Source: Hypericum androsaemum (taxonomy: Eukaryota; Streptophyta; Magnoliopsida; Malpighiales; Hypericaceae). From it: a stretch of DNA of 64,000 nt. Below the pieces are notes generated by a model. That model did no database searches and was not told the origin of the DNA. It saw only the letters and a list, made by a program, of their open reading frames with translations. Shown here piece after piece: positions 45,222 through 58,093 of this stretch; position 1 is the first letter of the stretch, and each line of letters opens with the position of its first letter. The stretch is taken from contig OZ023188.1 in NCBI GenBank assembly GCA_963995505.1, forward strand, positions 1,550,001 through 1,614,000, read 5' to 3'. A program made the position numbers and the translations under genes.

Positions 45222-46103
45222 TTAGCTCCCGTTGTCAAGGGTTGGCAGAGTTCTGGTCATAGTTGCAGAGGGCATTTTGCTGCCACCAATCCATTTGTTT
45301 TCGAGGTTCAAATCTTCGTCGGATTGTCTTTCCATCACCTGAATCTTCTTCGTCCTCAAAATTCTCCGGGAGAGCTTCCACAAGTATCCGACCAAGCCGA
45401 GTCCCGATAGCACAAGAACGCTTCCTATCAACCACAAGAACCATAGCCTCCAAGCTCTGTGGCTCCTGCTTTTCATGCTCAATGGAAGCACAATGGCAAA
45501 ATGACCCTGATCTCGAGAGTGGCACGCGTTGCCGCCGCTCATCCCACTGAGATGAAATGCCCCAGTCATGTCAAATGCTGCACACCTTGCTCCTGGGATA
45601 TTGTTCTCGACGAGAGCCATATCGGGAAACCGGATAACAATGTCCTTCCCGCTTGTGTTGAGGCTGACTTTCTGCAGACTCCTGGCCTGTGCATTCGATG
45701 CATTAAGAACCATGAAACCCACAACAGAAGTGATCATATGGTAACCTGGAACACTGTAATACTGAGAAGACCAATTTCCCAAGTCCTGGTACACTATGGC
45801 CAGCCTACTTACATGAGGCACTGTCTCGGTCCTTGGCGGAATGCTGAAATGGCTGAAATTAGCCCCAAGGTTCCACAACCTTCTGCTTCTAAGCCTTACG
45901 ACCGAAACTTCCATGCCTGAGACATTGGCGGGGAGGGGGCCCTCGTATAGAGCTCCGGTGAGAGGCCGCCGCCTTTCCAGAGCGTCCATAGCCGAATCCT
46001 CTAGAAATGCATCCAAGGTATCGGCAATATAACTTTCCGAGCTCCTTGCACAAGCCAAGCAGCAACTAATTACAACCACAAAGATGCCAATCTTGGAGCC
46101 CAT
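45222..46103 (-). CDS. DUF1191 single-pass membrane protein
   Basis: Single exon, 293 aa. A signal peptide (IGIFVVVISCCLACARS, to about residue 21) precedes a 190-residue extracellular/luminal domain with N-glycosylation sequons (NVS 60, NFS 82, NWS 110, NAS 134, NTS 149). Then comes one membrane helix (about 218-242, LWFLWLIGSVLVLSGLGLVG) and a basic cytosolic tail. The block NIPGARCAAFDMTGAFHLSG fits the plant-specific DUF1191 family (AT4G22900-like), whose function is unknown. It is convergent with PGD; its 5' side faces the LRB gene 3' end. Confidence 0.88.
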   Translation of the reverse strand: MGSKIGIFVVVISCCLACARSSESYIADTLDAFLEDSAMDALERRRPLTGALYEGPLPANVSGMEVSVVRLRSRRLWNLGANFSHFSIPPRTETVPHVSRLAIVYQDLGNWSSQYYSVPGYHMITSVVGFMVLNASNAQARSLQKVSLNTSGKDIVIRFPDMALVENNIPGARCAAFDMTGAFHLSGMSGGNACHSRDQGHFAIVLPLSMKSRSHRAWRLWFLWLIGSVLVLSGLGLVGYLWKLSRRILRTKKIQVMERQSDEDLNLENKWIGGSKMPSATMTRTLPTLDNGS

Positions 46104-47017
46104 GTTCGAGTTTTTGCCTGAAAATGAGACAAGAGTATCTCACTACCACCTTTTTTCCTATATGACCATCATCAGGTCTTTAAACAGAATTTCCTTCTGC
46201 TTAATCATGATGCTTGAAAGCGTGCTCAAGTGGGTCCCTAAGCGAGTATAATTTCCAAGGAACATTGACATTTCGTCCAATTTTGATTCCACTCTAGCGA
46301 CTGACCGATGCTATGATGTATCTCAAGTCCTGCTAATTGATGGGCTAGAAGAAAAAGCTGCCCATTTGACTTTCAAAATCATTGTTTATCGTTTCCTTTC
46401 GGTTAAAAGAACAACTCTATAATTCTACACCTCCCATGCTTTTGGATCCACTAGTAGAAAGAAGATTAACCATCACGCGCTTAGATCAACATGAAGAAAC
46501 AGAGGTCTTGAACTCGATACTTCAAGATGAATTAGCTTCAAACTTTGGTAGGACATGCCCCGCTCGCAACCTGAATCGGTTAGCTCAATGAATATTTGGA
46601 TACCAGTATAAAGAAGAATCAACACTAGGGGCACACGAGTGTCTCCCTCAAGATTGAATATGGAAAACTTATCGCACAAAACCATCCAGGGCAAATCACA
46701 TACTTCATCTTAAGGCATATGGACAAGTGTTCATACAAATTGAACCTTGAGACAAACAAGATAAGATGTACTAGGTGTATAACAGGCAAGCAATGAGATT
46801 CCTTGCAATATGTGAAGCCTGTATACATGCAGTATCTTAATTAGATCCTAAAGTTTCTTTTAACAGCTTGAAGCTATTTATATGGTGCTGCTGCTTAGAC
46901 CCTAGAAGATCAAATACGAAGCCGCAAGGCTACACGCGGTACAGCAACTTAGCAAGAGCTCCGAGACTCTTAAGTTATAACGGAAATAGGAAGTTAAGAA
47001 GGTAGTAATCACAGGTT
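46104..47017. other. Spacer between DUF1191 and LRB genes
   Basis: DUF1191 promoter plus LRB 3' UTR (both minus strand). No further gene is supported. Confidence 0.5.
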
Positions 47018-49405
47018 TCATTTCTTTATGGTAAGCTCAGCCCTCAAATGGAGAATTCCGTTGATGAAGTAACCGCTGTCCTCGTCAATGAATGCTGTCC
47101 ATGGTATGCCAAAGAGATTCCGGTATCCCACTGCTTTGCCTCCCGTGAACGTGTAGTTACCGCGATACTTGCTCACAAAATCCTCACTTGGTTTTTGCCT
47201 GGCTGCAAACTCGTAGTCAACAGCGAAGGATATCAATCCTTTCTCTTGCATCCCCAGAAATAGACCAAAGCAATGGAACGAGCTTTGTTGATCCATGTTG
47301 CAATGTGCAGACAAGAAAAATCCCTGTCCTCCAAGGTGAAATGCTTGTGAATACACCCTTCCTGATGGAAATAAATGTTCACACTCCTCCCTCTTAAGGT
47401 CGAGGTAGACAATACATTGTTGATGTGGAAGTTCAAACTCCACCACCTTGACAGGCCGGTACCTATAGGCCCGCTCCACGAAGCGCCGATATGTGGTATT
47501 TGACTCCTCTTCAGCAAGACTATGTTGCTTATGAGGTGTCTCTCCCTTGAAAAAGAGAGCTTCAAGAACAACCTTGGCTGCCAATTCAGGATCGAAGTCG
47601 TTGCAGGTCAAAACTTTTTTCAATCTTCGACATGTCATGAACGGGAAACGGATTAATCGACCAAGTCGTGAAGCAAGAATTTCCCGTCGATCCTCTAATC
47701 TGGGATAATGAACGCGAGCCCACTTAAGCACCAAGTCATACACAGCATCCTCTGAAGCTACCAGAAGATTATCACTAGAGAGTACAGCCTCGAGTCCAGC
47801 CAGAGGCAAGTTAAGTACCTCTTCTGGAAACCTGCGATCAAGGAGATAACATCAGTCTCATCACCCGAAAAACAAAATATCACACTTCCAACAAGAATTG
47901 AGTCACCAGCCTCGTAAAATTTTCCAAATCTCAGCAGAAAACTAGATATTCATCTTAGATATTAGCCTTCTGGTTACAAGAAGAAAGTTTCCATCTCAAA
48001 TTGCATGAAAAGGAGAGATCTCATCCACATTAGAGAAGCCAATTACGACCAAAATGTGGACCAAACAAACCAAATAGAAAGAATAAATTGAACATAACAC
48101 CTAACAAGATAGGAAATATACTTGGCTATATCTCTGTAGTGTGTGGCGAGGAATTGTTTAGCGGCATCTGTCAGTGACTGAACTGCTTCACCCATAATAA
48201 CACTTGTGGGAAGGTCCAAATAGAGCAAAGCAGACTCGCTAGTCATGGGTAACTTGCGCAATAGCCTACTGCATTCTCTCATGCATGATGCAACCTCGAA
48301 TTTGTCAGCAGCCATCAACACATCGAGCAATGGAGCAGGGGCACTCATTGACAGAGTACCACTGTACATAAAATTAAGGAGAACCAAGAAGGCAGCTTCT
48401 TCTGTCCACGCAAACATTATTATAATAAGAACAATGCATCAAGAAGGAAAAAAAGCTTGTGGAACCCTTATTCCCATAAATAATCAATTAAAAGCTTGTG
48501 GAACCCTTATTCCCAGGGAGGTAGACCAATTTGTAGGGAAAAAAAGAAAAAAATTGAGGACTTTGATGCAATCACCAGAGGCATGAAGAATGAGAGTAAC
48601 TTGCCGCTGCTCCGAGCCCCTCATCACGTTCGAAAACAACTGAAAAAAATCAAGCTCAACTCAGAGCTCAAGAAGATGGATAAATAAGAGTACGAAATGG
48701 AATACAACCACTCACCCTATAGAAGAAAGGACTCCTTCCAGCTAATATAGGGGAACTGATATGTATATTTCTGACTCGAAGAACACTCGGACCAATACGG
48801 TCACCTACAAAATTCAAATTAGTCATACAAACTCAAGCACGCATGTCCAAGGCCAAATTCCCAAAAGGAAAATACCAAGTTGATCAGGATTAGTTGGGGC
48901 AAATGCAGCATGCTGGGACTCCAACTCCTCAACCATTGCATCTTCTTCATCGTCAAGATTATCGTAAGCTGTAACGATTACCGCATCCTCATCCGTGTCC
49001 AACAATAAATTCAGGTCCCTCTCCTCCTCCTTTCCAACAACTTCTACAAACAAAATTCAATAACCAAAACCTTTCAAAGCCATCAAACTAAGCAAGTAAA
49101 TTCACTAAACCCTAAATTAACCAACAGTACTACTAAAGCTGCAAACTTTACACAGCAACAACAAAATGCATCCCACAGAGAGAGAGAGGAAGCGGACCTG
49201 TATCACGGCGGCGCTTGCGGCTGAGGGCCCAGTCGGCGAGGGACGAGGAAGAAGGGTCGCCGGAGCCTTCGCCGGAAGGAGGGTCCGGGATGATCTCGAT
49301 CCTCAGTATTCGGTCGGAGAAGTTGCTATCGTCGAAGGCGAAAGCGAAGTCGGGGACCGGGTCGGGCCCCGCCGGCACTTCCTCTTCCGGGTCAATTACC
49401 CTCAT
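47018..49405 (-). CDS. LRB: BTB-BACK protein, LRB/POB1 type (Cullin3 substrate adaptor)
   Basis: Six exons, complement(47018..47831, 48122..48401, 48576..48639, 48716..48804, 48876..49043, 49198..49405), 540 aa, the family's usual length. The N-terminus has [17 protein letters not shown] and a nuclear signal SRKRRRD (62-68). The BTB domain is at about 126-235 ([40 protein letters not shown]), BACK at about 255-360 ([35 protein letters not shown]), and a conserved C-terminal beta domain ([20 protein letters not shown] ... [12 protein letters not shown]). Arabidopsis LRB1/LRB2 are nuclear CUL3 adaptors that promote turnover of phytochromes and PIF3. The same role is inferred here. All splice junctions are GT-AG and restore family sequence. 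Confidence 0.96.
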
Positions 49406-51025
49406 CTTCCTTTTACCAATTCGAAAGTGATTCGATCGAAATTAGAAGCCGATTTGTGAGATTCCGGGAAACCCTAGAGATTGGGGGAAAAGTTTGCCAC
49501 CCAGCGCCGACCAGACCGGAACTGTGTGAGCTTGCGAGAGAACTGGGTTGCCTGCCACGTGGTTTCTATCTCTCCCTCCGCGGCCTTTCCGACAAAGTAT
49601 TTAAGAAGACAACAAGTATTTAAGACTTAAGTTTCAAACTCCAAATCTTTTACTTAAACTAAAACTTTATTATTTAATCTGAGTATTTATTGGTTATTTT
49701 GAAGCTCCTTGAGATTAAATATAAGTAAGTGCTCGATTAATTCGAATCAGATACGAATTTAAAATGTAAAGTTGTAAGATATGAAACATAACCAAATTCT
49801 ATTTCCTTGTGTAATTTATATATCATTTTATCCGTATCTTTTCTAAGTAGATTATTATTCTAAAATAGTTTTAGAATTTTGTGGGGTCTCTCCTATATCA
49901 AAGAGTGATAACAACCTTTAATAAATAAAATATTAATTATCATTCCCATAACATGCGAAGTACAACTTTACCATCCCATGTTTGTAATTAACGGAGGTTA
50001 TATTGTTGTTATTACTATTTGCGAATTGAGTACTAAACAAAATGCATATAGGAGACGACTACTTGAATTTTTCATTAAAAAATCTCGTTGGTTTAGATTG
50101 ATTTAAATTTCCATGAAATAGCATTTTTGTTATATATTTTCATAAAGAAAAAGGAAAACTATTCACAAATATTCTCAGGGAAATTTAGGTAAAAGAAAAT
50201 TCGTGATATATATAAAAAGGTATTATTAATGAAACAAATATCTTTTTTTAAAGGAAACAAACTACTAACAACATGTTTTGTATTTTTTTAATCCTTAATT
50301 ATGTCCAATTTGGATTTTTTAGTGGGCCGAGTTTCGATCTCCGAGTACTAGACTACCGGATTGGAGTTTAAGGCCCAGCCCCTCTTACTTTATAAGTATT
50401 TTATTTTCAATGTTTTTGGGATTTTTTTTAAGTAAAATTTTCTACTAATAATACACCTCGAGGGTTTGAAAGTTTAAATCCTGCACCTCGTCAAATCGTA
50501 CTATGCTGATGATCCCTTTTGGCAAAATTGGAGTACGTAAATGATTTTATTAGTTTTTTGACTATATCATATTCGAATATTAAGTATTTATCCTATATTT
50601 TATCTCATTATCTATCTCACAAACTCAAATACGTTGAACTCATAATAAACCATCTTACAAAAAACTCCTTGAATTATAGGGGTGGGGATCATCTCGTTAA
50701 TTTTTTCCATAAAAAAGGTAGCGGTATGATTCCTTAAATATCAGGACGACATGAAAATATCCATAGAAGTTGGTCCATGATAAGGGTCTTGGCTTCACAC
50801 ATATAATTCGGATTTAAACTTTACGAATATAAAAATATTATTAGAAAAGTCTGCGTTGGATTGTGCACGGACAATAATACATTCATTCCGTGTGACACGG
50901 GAAACAATCTAGGATGTCCACGTATCATGGCCTAGATCAAATGGCTGAAATAATGTACTCGTTCAGGGGTGCATTTTAGGTTTTTTTTTCCTTTCTCTTC
51001 CCTTATTTTTTTCTTCGTTTTAATT
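49406..51025. other. LRB promoter and AT-rich spacer
   Basis: LRB 5' UTR/promoter near 49406-49700. The remainder is AT-rich with no supported gene. Confidence 0.5.
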
Positions 51026-51548
51026 TTTCGGTTGAAAAGCCATAACTTTTTACTCCAGAATCCAATCGAGGTGATTCAAGTTGCTATGCAAAGTTGAGAT
51101 GTATATCTACAACTTTATAGTTTATGACTTCTCCAAATTCGGAGTAGAAGAATGTCGAAAATATATTTGAATTCAAAAGCCGATCGAGTTACGGTCGACT
51201 GATTTCAGTTGGGAACCACAACTTTTTATTCTGGAGTCTTATTGAGGTGATTCAAATTGTTATGTGAAGTTGAAATGTATATCTACAGCTTTGTAGTTAT
51301 GACTTTTTTAAATTTGGAGTGTAAGGATGTCGAAAATTTATTTGAAGTCAAAAGCCGATCGAGTTAGGGTCGATTGATTTCGGTTAGGAGCCACGAATTT
51401 TTACTCCGGAGTCCGATTGAGTTGATTCAAGTTGATGTGCGAATCTCAAACGTGTATCTACAACTTTGTAGTTCATAACTTCTCCAAATTTGGATTGAAA
51501 GGTGTTGAAAATACGTTTGAAGTTAATAGTTGATCGAGTCACAAGCAC
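51026..51548 (+). repeat. 175-177-bp tandem repeat, three copies
   Basis: Units begin at tttcggttg (51026), tttcagttggga (51203) and tttcggttagga (51378), periods 177 and 175. Each carries ctttttactcc..., gattcaagttg, tatatctacaact, ttctccaaattc and gtcgaaaatat. Homologous to the inverted two-copy array at 32418-32745. The length is in the nucleosomal satellite range. Confidence 0.88.
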
Positions 51549-51855
51549 AGGGTATATCAAATGGCATGCGCTGGTTATATCAAATTGTAGCCAAAGTTAT
51601 GTCAAATGGCATGCCGAGGTTATGTCAAATGGTATGTCATGTTAATATTTAATAAATTAAATAATTAATCAAATGACATGTCTGGTTACGATTAAATGAC
51701 ATGCCTAGTACGTAAAATGGCACGCCCAATTATGATAAAATGGCATAACATGTTATATTAAAATAATTAATATTTATGATAAAAAATTAACTAAATAAAT
51801 TAAATGGTATATTCGTTTATGTTAAAATGACATGTCTGGTTACGTAAAATGGACA
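51549..51855. repeat. Degenerate minisatellite adjoining the 175-bp array
   Basis: About ten imperfect occurrences of a motif like tcaaatggcatgcctggtta, with spacing varying from about 22 to 60 bases. It follows the 175-bp array directly. Confidence 0.65.
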
Positions 51856-54055
51856 AGCCTCCCCACATCTTCTCTCTTTCCACTGATGGGACGTGCACGC
51901 GTCCCTAATAAATTACAGCTTTGTTCTTCCCGTTTGGTACAAAATACCAGATTTCATACCAAATCCGAACCTTAAGAAAGTCACTTATAAAATAGAGTCT
52001 AGAGTATTAAAAAAATCTGCTAAAGGGAAATAACATAAAAATAGAGTAGGGTTATTACTTGAATGGTTTCAATAAGTTCATAACAAAAAAATTGGCTACC
52101 TAATAGGACAATTCCCATTCTTTTTCGGGGTAAGACGTCTCCCATTCAAATGAGAATAACTTGTATATGTTTTATTAATGCCCTGATTCCATGTCTTTTG
52201 CTTATTGTTGTGCTTCTCTTTATTCTTCTTATGTCAATTTCCACGCATTAAAAATCGTTATTAAAAAATGTACTCTATAAATAAAATCTTACAATGTAAC
52301 TATTTTAATAACTATCAATATATCATATTTATAAAAACAAATTCATTCGTTAAAATTAAATTAAACATTTTCACATAAATAAGAACAAAACGCAAAAAAT
52401 ATGGAACCTTTTGGCTTTACATCCACACTCCATAGTACAATATACTTAAAATATAGTATTAAGTTTTTGTTGTTGGATTCAAACCAAATAGTAATACTTT
52501 TCTTAATCGTGTTCTGGCTTTTTAGTTATACTTTGAATGTAATATATTCCACGGTGAATCTTTCTTTTAATATTCCCGTCCACCCCCCAAAAAGATGGGA
52601 TTAATTAACATATTTCGAAGTACCAACTTCCAGAAACCATAGACTTGTTTATATTTGGAAGCAATTGTCTATTGCCGAATCCGGCAAGAAGAATTTTTCA
52701 GGATGCTACCAAGCCAAAGCAAGATCTTCCCATCCATAAATTCTAATTATCATCGAAACTCGGAAGTTGCTGGTTTCCCGGATATAATAAGGAGCACAAG
52801 TCATATCAAATCTTTCTCTATAAGTTTATGTTCACAATCTTAATATCTAACTCAAAACATGCAATGAAGTGGAATCGTACGAAGATGTTAAGGTTACCCA
52901 TAACAACAACCTATCCCAACCTAGGTTACGAAATAAATAATTAATTTCTCACTCATCTATACTCAACTCAACCCAATTAAATATTTGATACTCACAATAA
53001 TAATCCATCCCAACCTAGATCACAGAATAAATAATTAATTTCTCTCCCATCCACAAACATGTATTAGTTATATAAATTTTCATAGAAAATTAAAAATAAA
53101 TTATATACTCTTTAAAAATATTAGGCTCAATTTATAAGAAATTTAAAAATATGAATTTTTATATTTTTATCGAATAACATTGTATCAAATGTAACTAAAT
53201 TAGATAAAAACAACAACAACAAAAAAATGGGCGTTCGCAGCCTAAGAGCGGCCGACTGCTTTGGGCCACTCCAAATTAAGACGTTTCCTTCTTTTTTTAT
53301 TTTTATGACAGGAGTGGGTGGCGACCCACCCCGTTGTGGATAGTCTAATGAATGCGTGATCAGCTCGCTTTAATACTGGACGAGTTAATTTTTCACATTC
53401 ATAAACATTTCCACCGCTTTCGTAATTAGAAGCGTATATTAATTCACACTAAATAATACCGCAGAATCATTTAAAAATAATGTCAGTTGTAATCTTTCAA
53501 AAATATATAATAATTTTTTACTCTTATTGGACTTTAACTACACCACTTCGTCATTTAAAGTGTGAATTAATCAGATTAAGAAGATTGTATATTATGCAAC
53601 AACGAAAATGTATTTACTCTTGCAAGTATTACATATAAATCCAAAAAAGTCAAGTGTTTTTCATTTTCATAATGACTATCTCTGGTAAAGAAAATAGGAT
53701 CTTATCTAGCAATTCTTTATTAAATTGATTCAGGGATACACCATACTTCAATTCACCGGCAGAATAATCGGAATTTGGAGATGGACAACCATATATAGAC
53801 TAAAAAAAGATGGACAACCATATATTAGGCATGTGAGCAGGTAGGAATTATTTGATTTCTGGCAATAGCCAGATGATTTTTTCATGGCAGCTGGATTGGA
53901 TGACCAGATAGGACTCAAAAGTGACTTGAATGATGGTTGATTTGAAATTTTGTTTCCTAGGATTTTTTTTTGTGTGATAATGGTGGGTTGTTTCCTAGAA
54001 ATTGACGTATTGTCCTCTGCAGAAAAATCCCCTTTAGTAAATATAGTATAAGACC
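51856..54055. other. AT-rich spacer
   Basis: No gene is supported. Contains dispersed repeat B (52891-53053) and a 17-bp direct duplication gatggacaaccatatat near 53780 and 53809. Confidence 0.5.
52891..53053 (+). repeat. Dispersed repeat B, copy 2
   Basis: Reverse-complement relative of 32816-32970, with two copies of ataaataattaatttctc flanking a caacccaattaaatattt block. Confidence 0.7.
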
Positions 54056-54172
54056 AGGGTTGAGAAAAAAATTCGTGAACCACGGAAGTCGGATCTGGCT
54101 CAAATCGGACCATAAGTTTAGTTCTAAACCGGATCAAATGAAGATTGGCTATGGATCGTCTCCTTCATTTTT

Positions 54173-54981
54173 GGGCAAATTATTTTGAAGTCCCTGAGAT
54201 TTTCTTAAATTATTGTTTTAGTTCTTATAGTTCTAAAATCGAAACTTCGATTCCCTAATTTACTTCTATTAAACTCTTAGGTCCTTGCTGATGTCATCGT
54301 TCAATTTATTTTTTAAATGACAATTATGCCATCTAAAAAAGCAAGAAACTTCCTCTCTCCTCCGATTCATCTTCTTAAACCTTCACTATCAACTCCGGCG
54401 TCGGAATCGACGACCTCAACCTCTCCAACCCGTTTCTTGTAGATTTGGTGGGTCGAATTGTCGTCGACGCCAAAAAGTACCATTCCCCCAAATCTGTCCA
54501 GAAATCCCGTCGTCGACCCGTTTCTTGTAGATTAATTCCTCTCTTATTTTGATCGAATCTGTCCAAAATATCTCACGGTGCGAGCTTGCAAGGAGGTGGG
54601 CATTGATTCCCCCAAATTGTTGACAGCGAAGGCGATTCCCCCAATTTCAAGGGACAAAACCGATTCCGGGAAAAAAATAAATTTGCTTCTCTATGGGTTT
54701 ATGTGGAAAAGGGTTGGAGAGGATGGTTGTTGGTTTTAATTAGGAGGAAGCAGAGAGAAATAAAGTTGTCGAAGATGAGAATATGTGGTCGGAGATGATT
54801 ATAGATGCCCGGAGAAGAAGATCATTAATATGAATGTAATTTCTTTGATTTTTAATGGCAACCGAAAGATTTGAGAGTTCAATAAAAGTAAACAAGAAGT
54901 ATCAAACATCAAAGTTTCAAAAATAGCATGAATTAAAATAGTAATTTAAGTAAATACCAAGGAGCTGATAGAAATTTGCTC
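54173..54981. mobile_element. MULE-type non-autonomous element 1
   Basis: 809 bp with long imperfect terminal inverted repeats starting GGGCAAATTATTTTGAAG (left) and GAGCAAATTTCTATCAGC (right, reverse-complemented). The 9-bp duplication is ttcattttt / tttattttt (54164-54172, 54982-54990; 8 of 9). The interior has GC-richer stretches (54370-54560), possibly captured host DNA, but no transposase. Confidence 0.75.
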
Positions 54982-55132
54982 TTTATTTTTTGTGAAACGG
55001 CGGTCGGTCTTATTTTGAGTCTTATCAAAAGAACCATACAGACGTCGACTGAACCACAATTCTAAATTATTCAGTGTGGGTTTGATGCTTAATTTAGTTT
55101 ATTAATTTATATCGATGTTTTGTTTTTTCTTA

Positions 55133-56262
55133 GGGCAAATTATCCTAGGTCTCTGGGGTATGGTTTTTCTATCCCTCGGATCTCTAAGTTTCCAAAGTGC
55201 ATGTTGTCATTCTCGTGTTTAGTTTTAGATACTCTCGAGTCCCTGACTGACGTCATCATTATTTTTTCCGATTTTTATCATAGAAATGACGGATATACTT
55301 TTAAACAAAAAAAATAAAAAATTAATCTTCTTCAACCTTAAAAACTATCTTCTACCTTCAAACACCAAGAACATTTCAACTCTAACCCAGAAACCAACCA
55401 AATTCATGAAATCCACTAATAATCACCAATTTAGTAAAAAATATCGGCGATAAAAAGAACCCATTTTTTATTACTGTTGCACTTGTCCAGTTGGTTCCAT
55501 TTGAAACCCATATTTGGTTCTTGCTGCACTCGTCCATTTCTCCATGGGTAATTTTTGAATAGTTTAATTAGATAAGTTCTTGACGAGATGAACCCAAAAT
55601 AGAGAAGCCTCCATTTCTAATAAGGAACCTAAAATCCAGGCGAGATGAAGCTCACTTGATGAATCCTCAATTGAATGGTTCTAAAATGAAGTTCCGAGAG
55701 GAACTCGAATCCCCAAATCAAAGAATCGAGCAGAACTGGAGCAAGGAAGATTCAGACTGTATTGAAGTTATCCGCAAAAATGGATGAGCCCTAATTTCCA
55801 ATTGGGAATTTCCTTTTCTCTTTTCTTCTCTGGCCGAATCTCTCATGCATCCCTCGCCGGCAAAACATGGTCATCGACGGTGGAAGCGAGAATCACGGCC
55901 AATCCAATTGCTCGATAACTCGTGTTCTCACTTGTTGGGTTGAATCATGGCTTTGGATTCACGGAGTTCATTATTTTGGGTTTGGAGTTATAGGAACGAT
56001 GGCTTTCGTTCAACACTTTTTTGGGGTGAATCCATTGTTTTTGGGTTTCTGGAATTCTTAAATTGATGTTTAAAGTTCTTTGTTTTTTATTCCTGGAGCT
56101 CATAAAAGTTTTTTCACATGATCAAAAAAAATTAAACATTAACGTCAGCCAGGGATCCAAGAGTATCTAAAACCAAACATGGGAGCGACAACATGTATTT
56201 TGAAAATCTAGGGACCGAAGAGATAGGAAGATCATACCCAAAGACTTGAGATTAATTTACCC
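55133..56262. mobile_element. MULE-type non-autonomous element 2
   Basis: 1,130 bp with terminal inverted repeats of roughly 150 bp starting GGGCAAATTATCC (left) and GGGTAAATTAATC (right, reverse-complemented). A perfect 9-bp duplication tttttctta lies at 55124-55132 and 56263-56271. The subterminal gttttagatactct motif is shared with elements 1 and 3. No transposase. Confidence 0.9.
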
Positions 56263-56549
56263 TTTTTCTTAAAAGTGACTTGAGTCATTTTCAAATTTGT
56301 GGATTGGGTGCTCCATGTTGTTTTGATAGATTAGTGAAAGGCCCAAAAATATCGTGGTTCCTTTTCTTAAAGTGACATCGCATTCATCGTGCCAAAACTT
56401 CGGATTTTCTGTGCCAAAACTGGAACCTGACCAAAAAATGGAATAGATTTTGGACCAGACCCGGAAGACAAATATTGTTTGCTCCTCATATTTCACCTGA
56501 AATGGTTATCACGGTTCGAATCGGTTCATTCCAGTCCTAACTATTTGCT

Positions 56550-58093
56550 TTTTTTTAAGAAAAAAATATCTAATTGATTAAGTCGAAAAGTCCGAGAATA
56601 GGAGTACATCAAGTTCAAAATGATGATGAACATCCCAATCCAAAGGCAGAAGATGAAGGCGGAATTGGCAACAAATCCAATCCGCAACAAAGTTTTGAGT
56701 ACGAGAAATATTTAGAGAGAACAATGAGGTAAAAGAGATACGTCTCTTCTAATCTCTATTACAAAATATTCAAATTCCCAGCCAATTGTTGCCTGCGGGA
56801 CATTGATGAAGACAAAAGTAACTTGGCAATCTGTCTCGATGATGGTGGGTATACCGTTGAAATCCGTAGATACCATAGAGATGGTAGAAGATATAGCGGC
56901 TAACTCCGCCTCCAGATGAGAGGTTGCCTTCAAAAGTGATGTTTGACCTTTGATAATAAGGCCTTTGCAGTCCCGTGCGACAACGGCGGTACTAGCCTCC
57001 AAAAAATGGTTCGTCCAAGAGGCATCAGAATTTAACTTCATGGTGTCTAATTCCGGTCCCACCCACGAAGATGTGTTCATCAACGGAAGTGGTTCAGGCT
57101 TGTGGACCTACAAAAATTCCAGACAATTATCAAAAGTCCGCTTAGCTGTAGCTCGTGGGTCGATTCAGATGCCTTCAAACAAAAACTCATTTCTAGCATT
57201 CCAAATAGCCCAACAAAGGTACATAAAGTAAGAGAGGATATCAATATCAATGCGATTATATAAGTTGGAAAATATCGTTGCTAACCAAAGCCGAAGTTAA
57301 AGGAACTAGCAAGCCAAGTAGCTCTAGCGTGAGAGCAACCAAATAACATATGCATGACGTCCTCATCCGTAGTCGCACGAACAGAACAGTTGGAAGAATG
57401 GTTAAGATGATGATTAAAGAGATTTTTAGAAGTAGGAATCCCATTATGCATAAGTCTCCAAATAAAGTTCTTAATAATGGGGGCGACTTTCAACTTCCAA
57501 ATAGCTTTCCGGATACCCAGATCAAAAGTGTTATGGCTCGAACCAGCTACTAGACCAGCTTGTAACGCATCAATTTTAGATTTGAGGACATCATAGCCAC
57601 TTTTGACCGAGTAAAAACCATCCTTCGCATGCATCCAAACAAGTTTATCATTTGAGTCCACACTACCAATACGAATTCTAGTAATAGCAGCAATGTCCGC
57701 CTAGCAAAAAAGATTGTTAAGCAAGTTCAAGTTCCAATTCCAGTCTCTAGAGTTCAAGAAAATAAGATCAGCAACTGAGTTAAGATTGGTATTAGTGGGG
57801 ATTGTGAAAATTGGAAATCCAAGGGTCGGACCAAATATTGGTACTCCTCCCATTCCCAATTCTAGCGATGAGACCATCGGCAAGGGAAAGAGCCCCCTCT
57901 CGAATACTACTCCAAATCTAAGAAGGCCTGTAACCCTTAGAAGCATTAAAAAGATCACAATTAGGAAAATATATGTCCTTAAGGATTCGAAAGCAAAGAG
58001 AAGAGTGGTTAGTAGAAAGCCTCCAAGCTTGTTTGGCTAATAAGATAAGGTTGAAGATCCTAAAATCTTTAAAACCCATGCCACCATCAGGTT
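56550..58093 (-). mobile_element. 5'-truncated LINE (minus strand)
   Basis: Perfect 16-bp duplication gtcctaactatttgct (56534-56549, 58094-58109), with the poly(A) side as a T-run at 56550. On the minus strand it starts within the post-RT region (PDGGMGFKDF), then shows the RVT zinc-binding domain (KAIWKLKVAPIIKNFIWRLM ... GIPTSKNL) and RNase H (MKLNSDASW ... AVVARDCKG ... IIETDCQV). Frame changes separate these pieces, so it is inactive. Confidence 0.92.
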
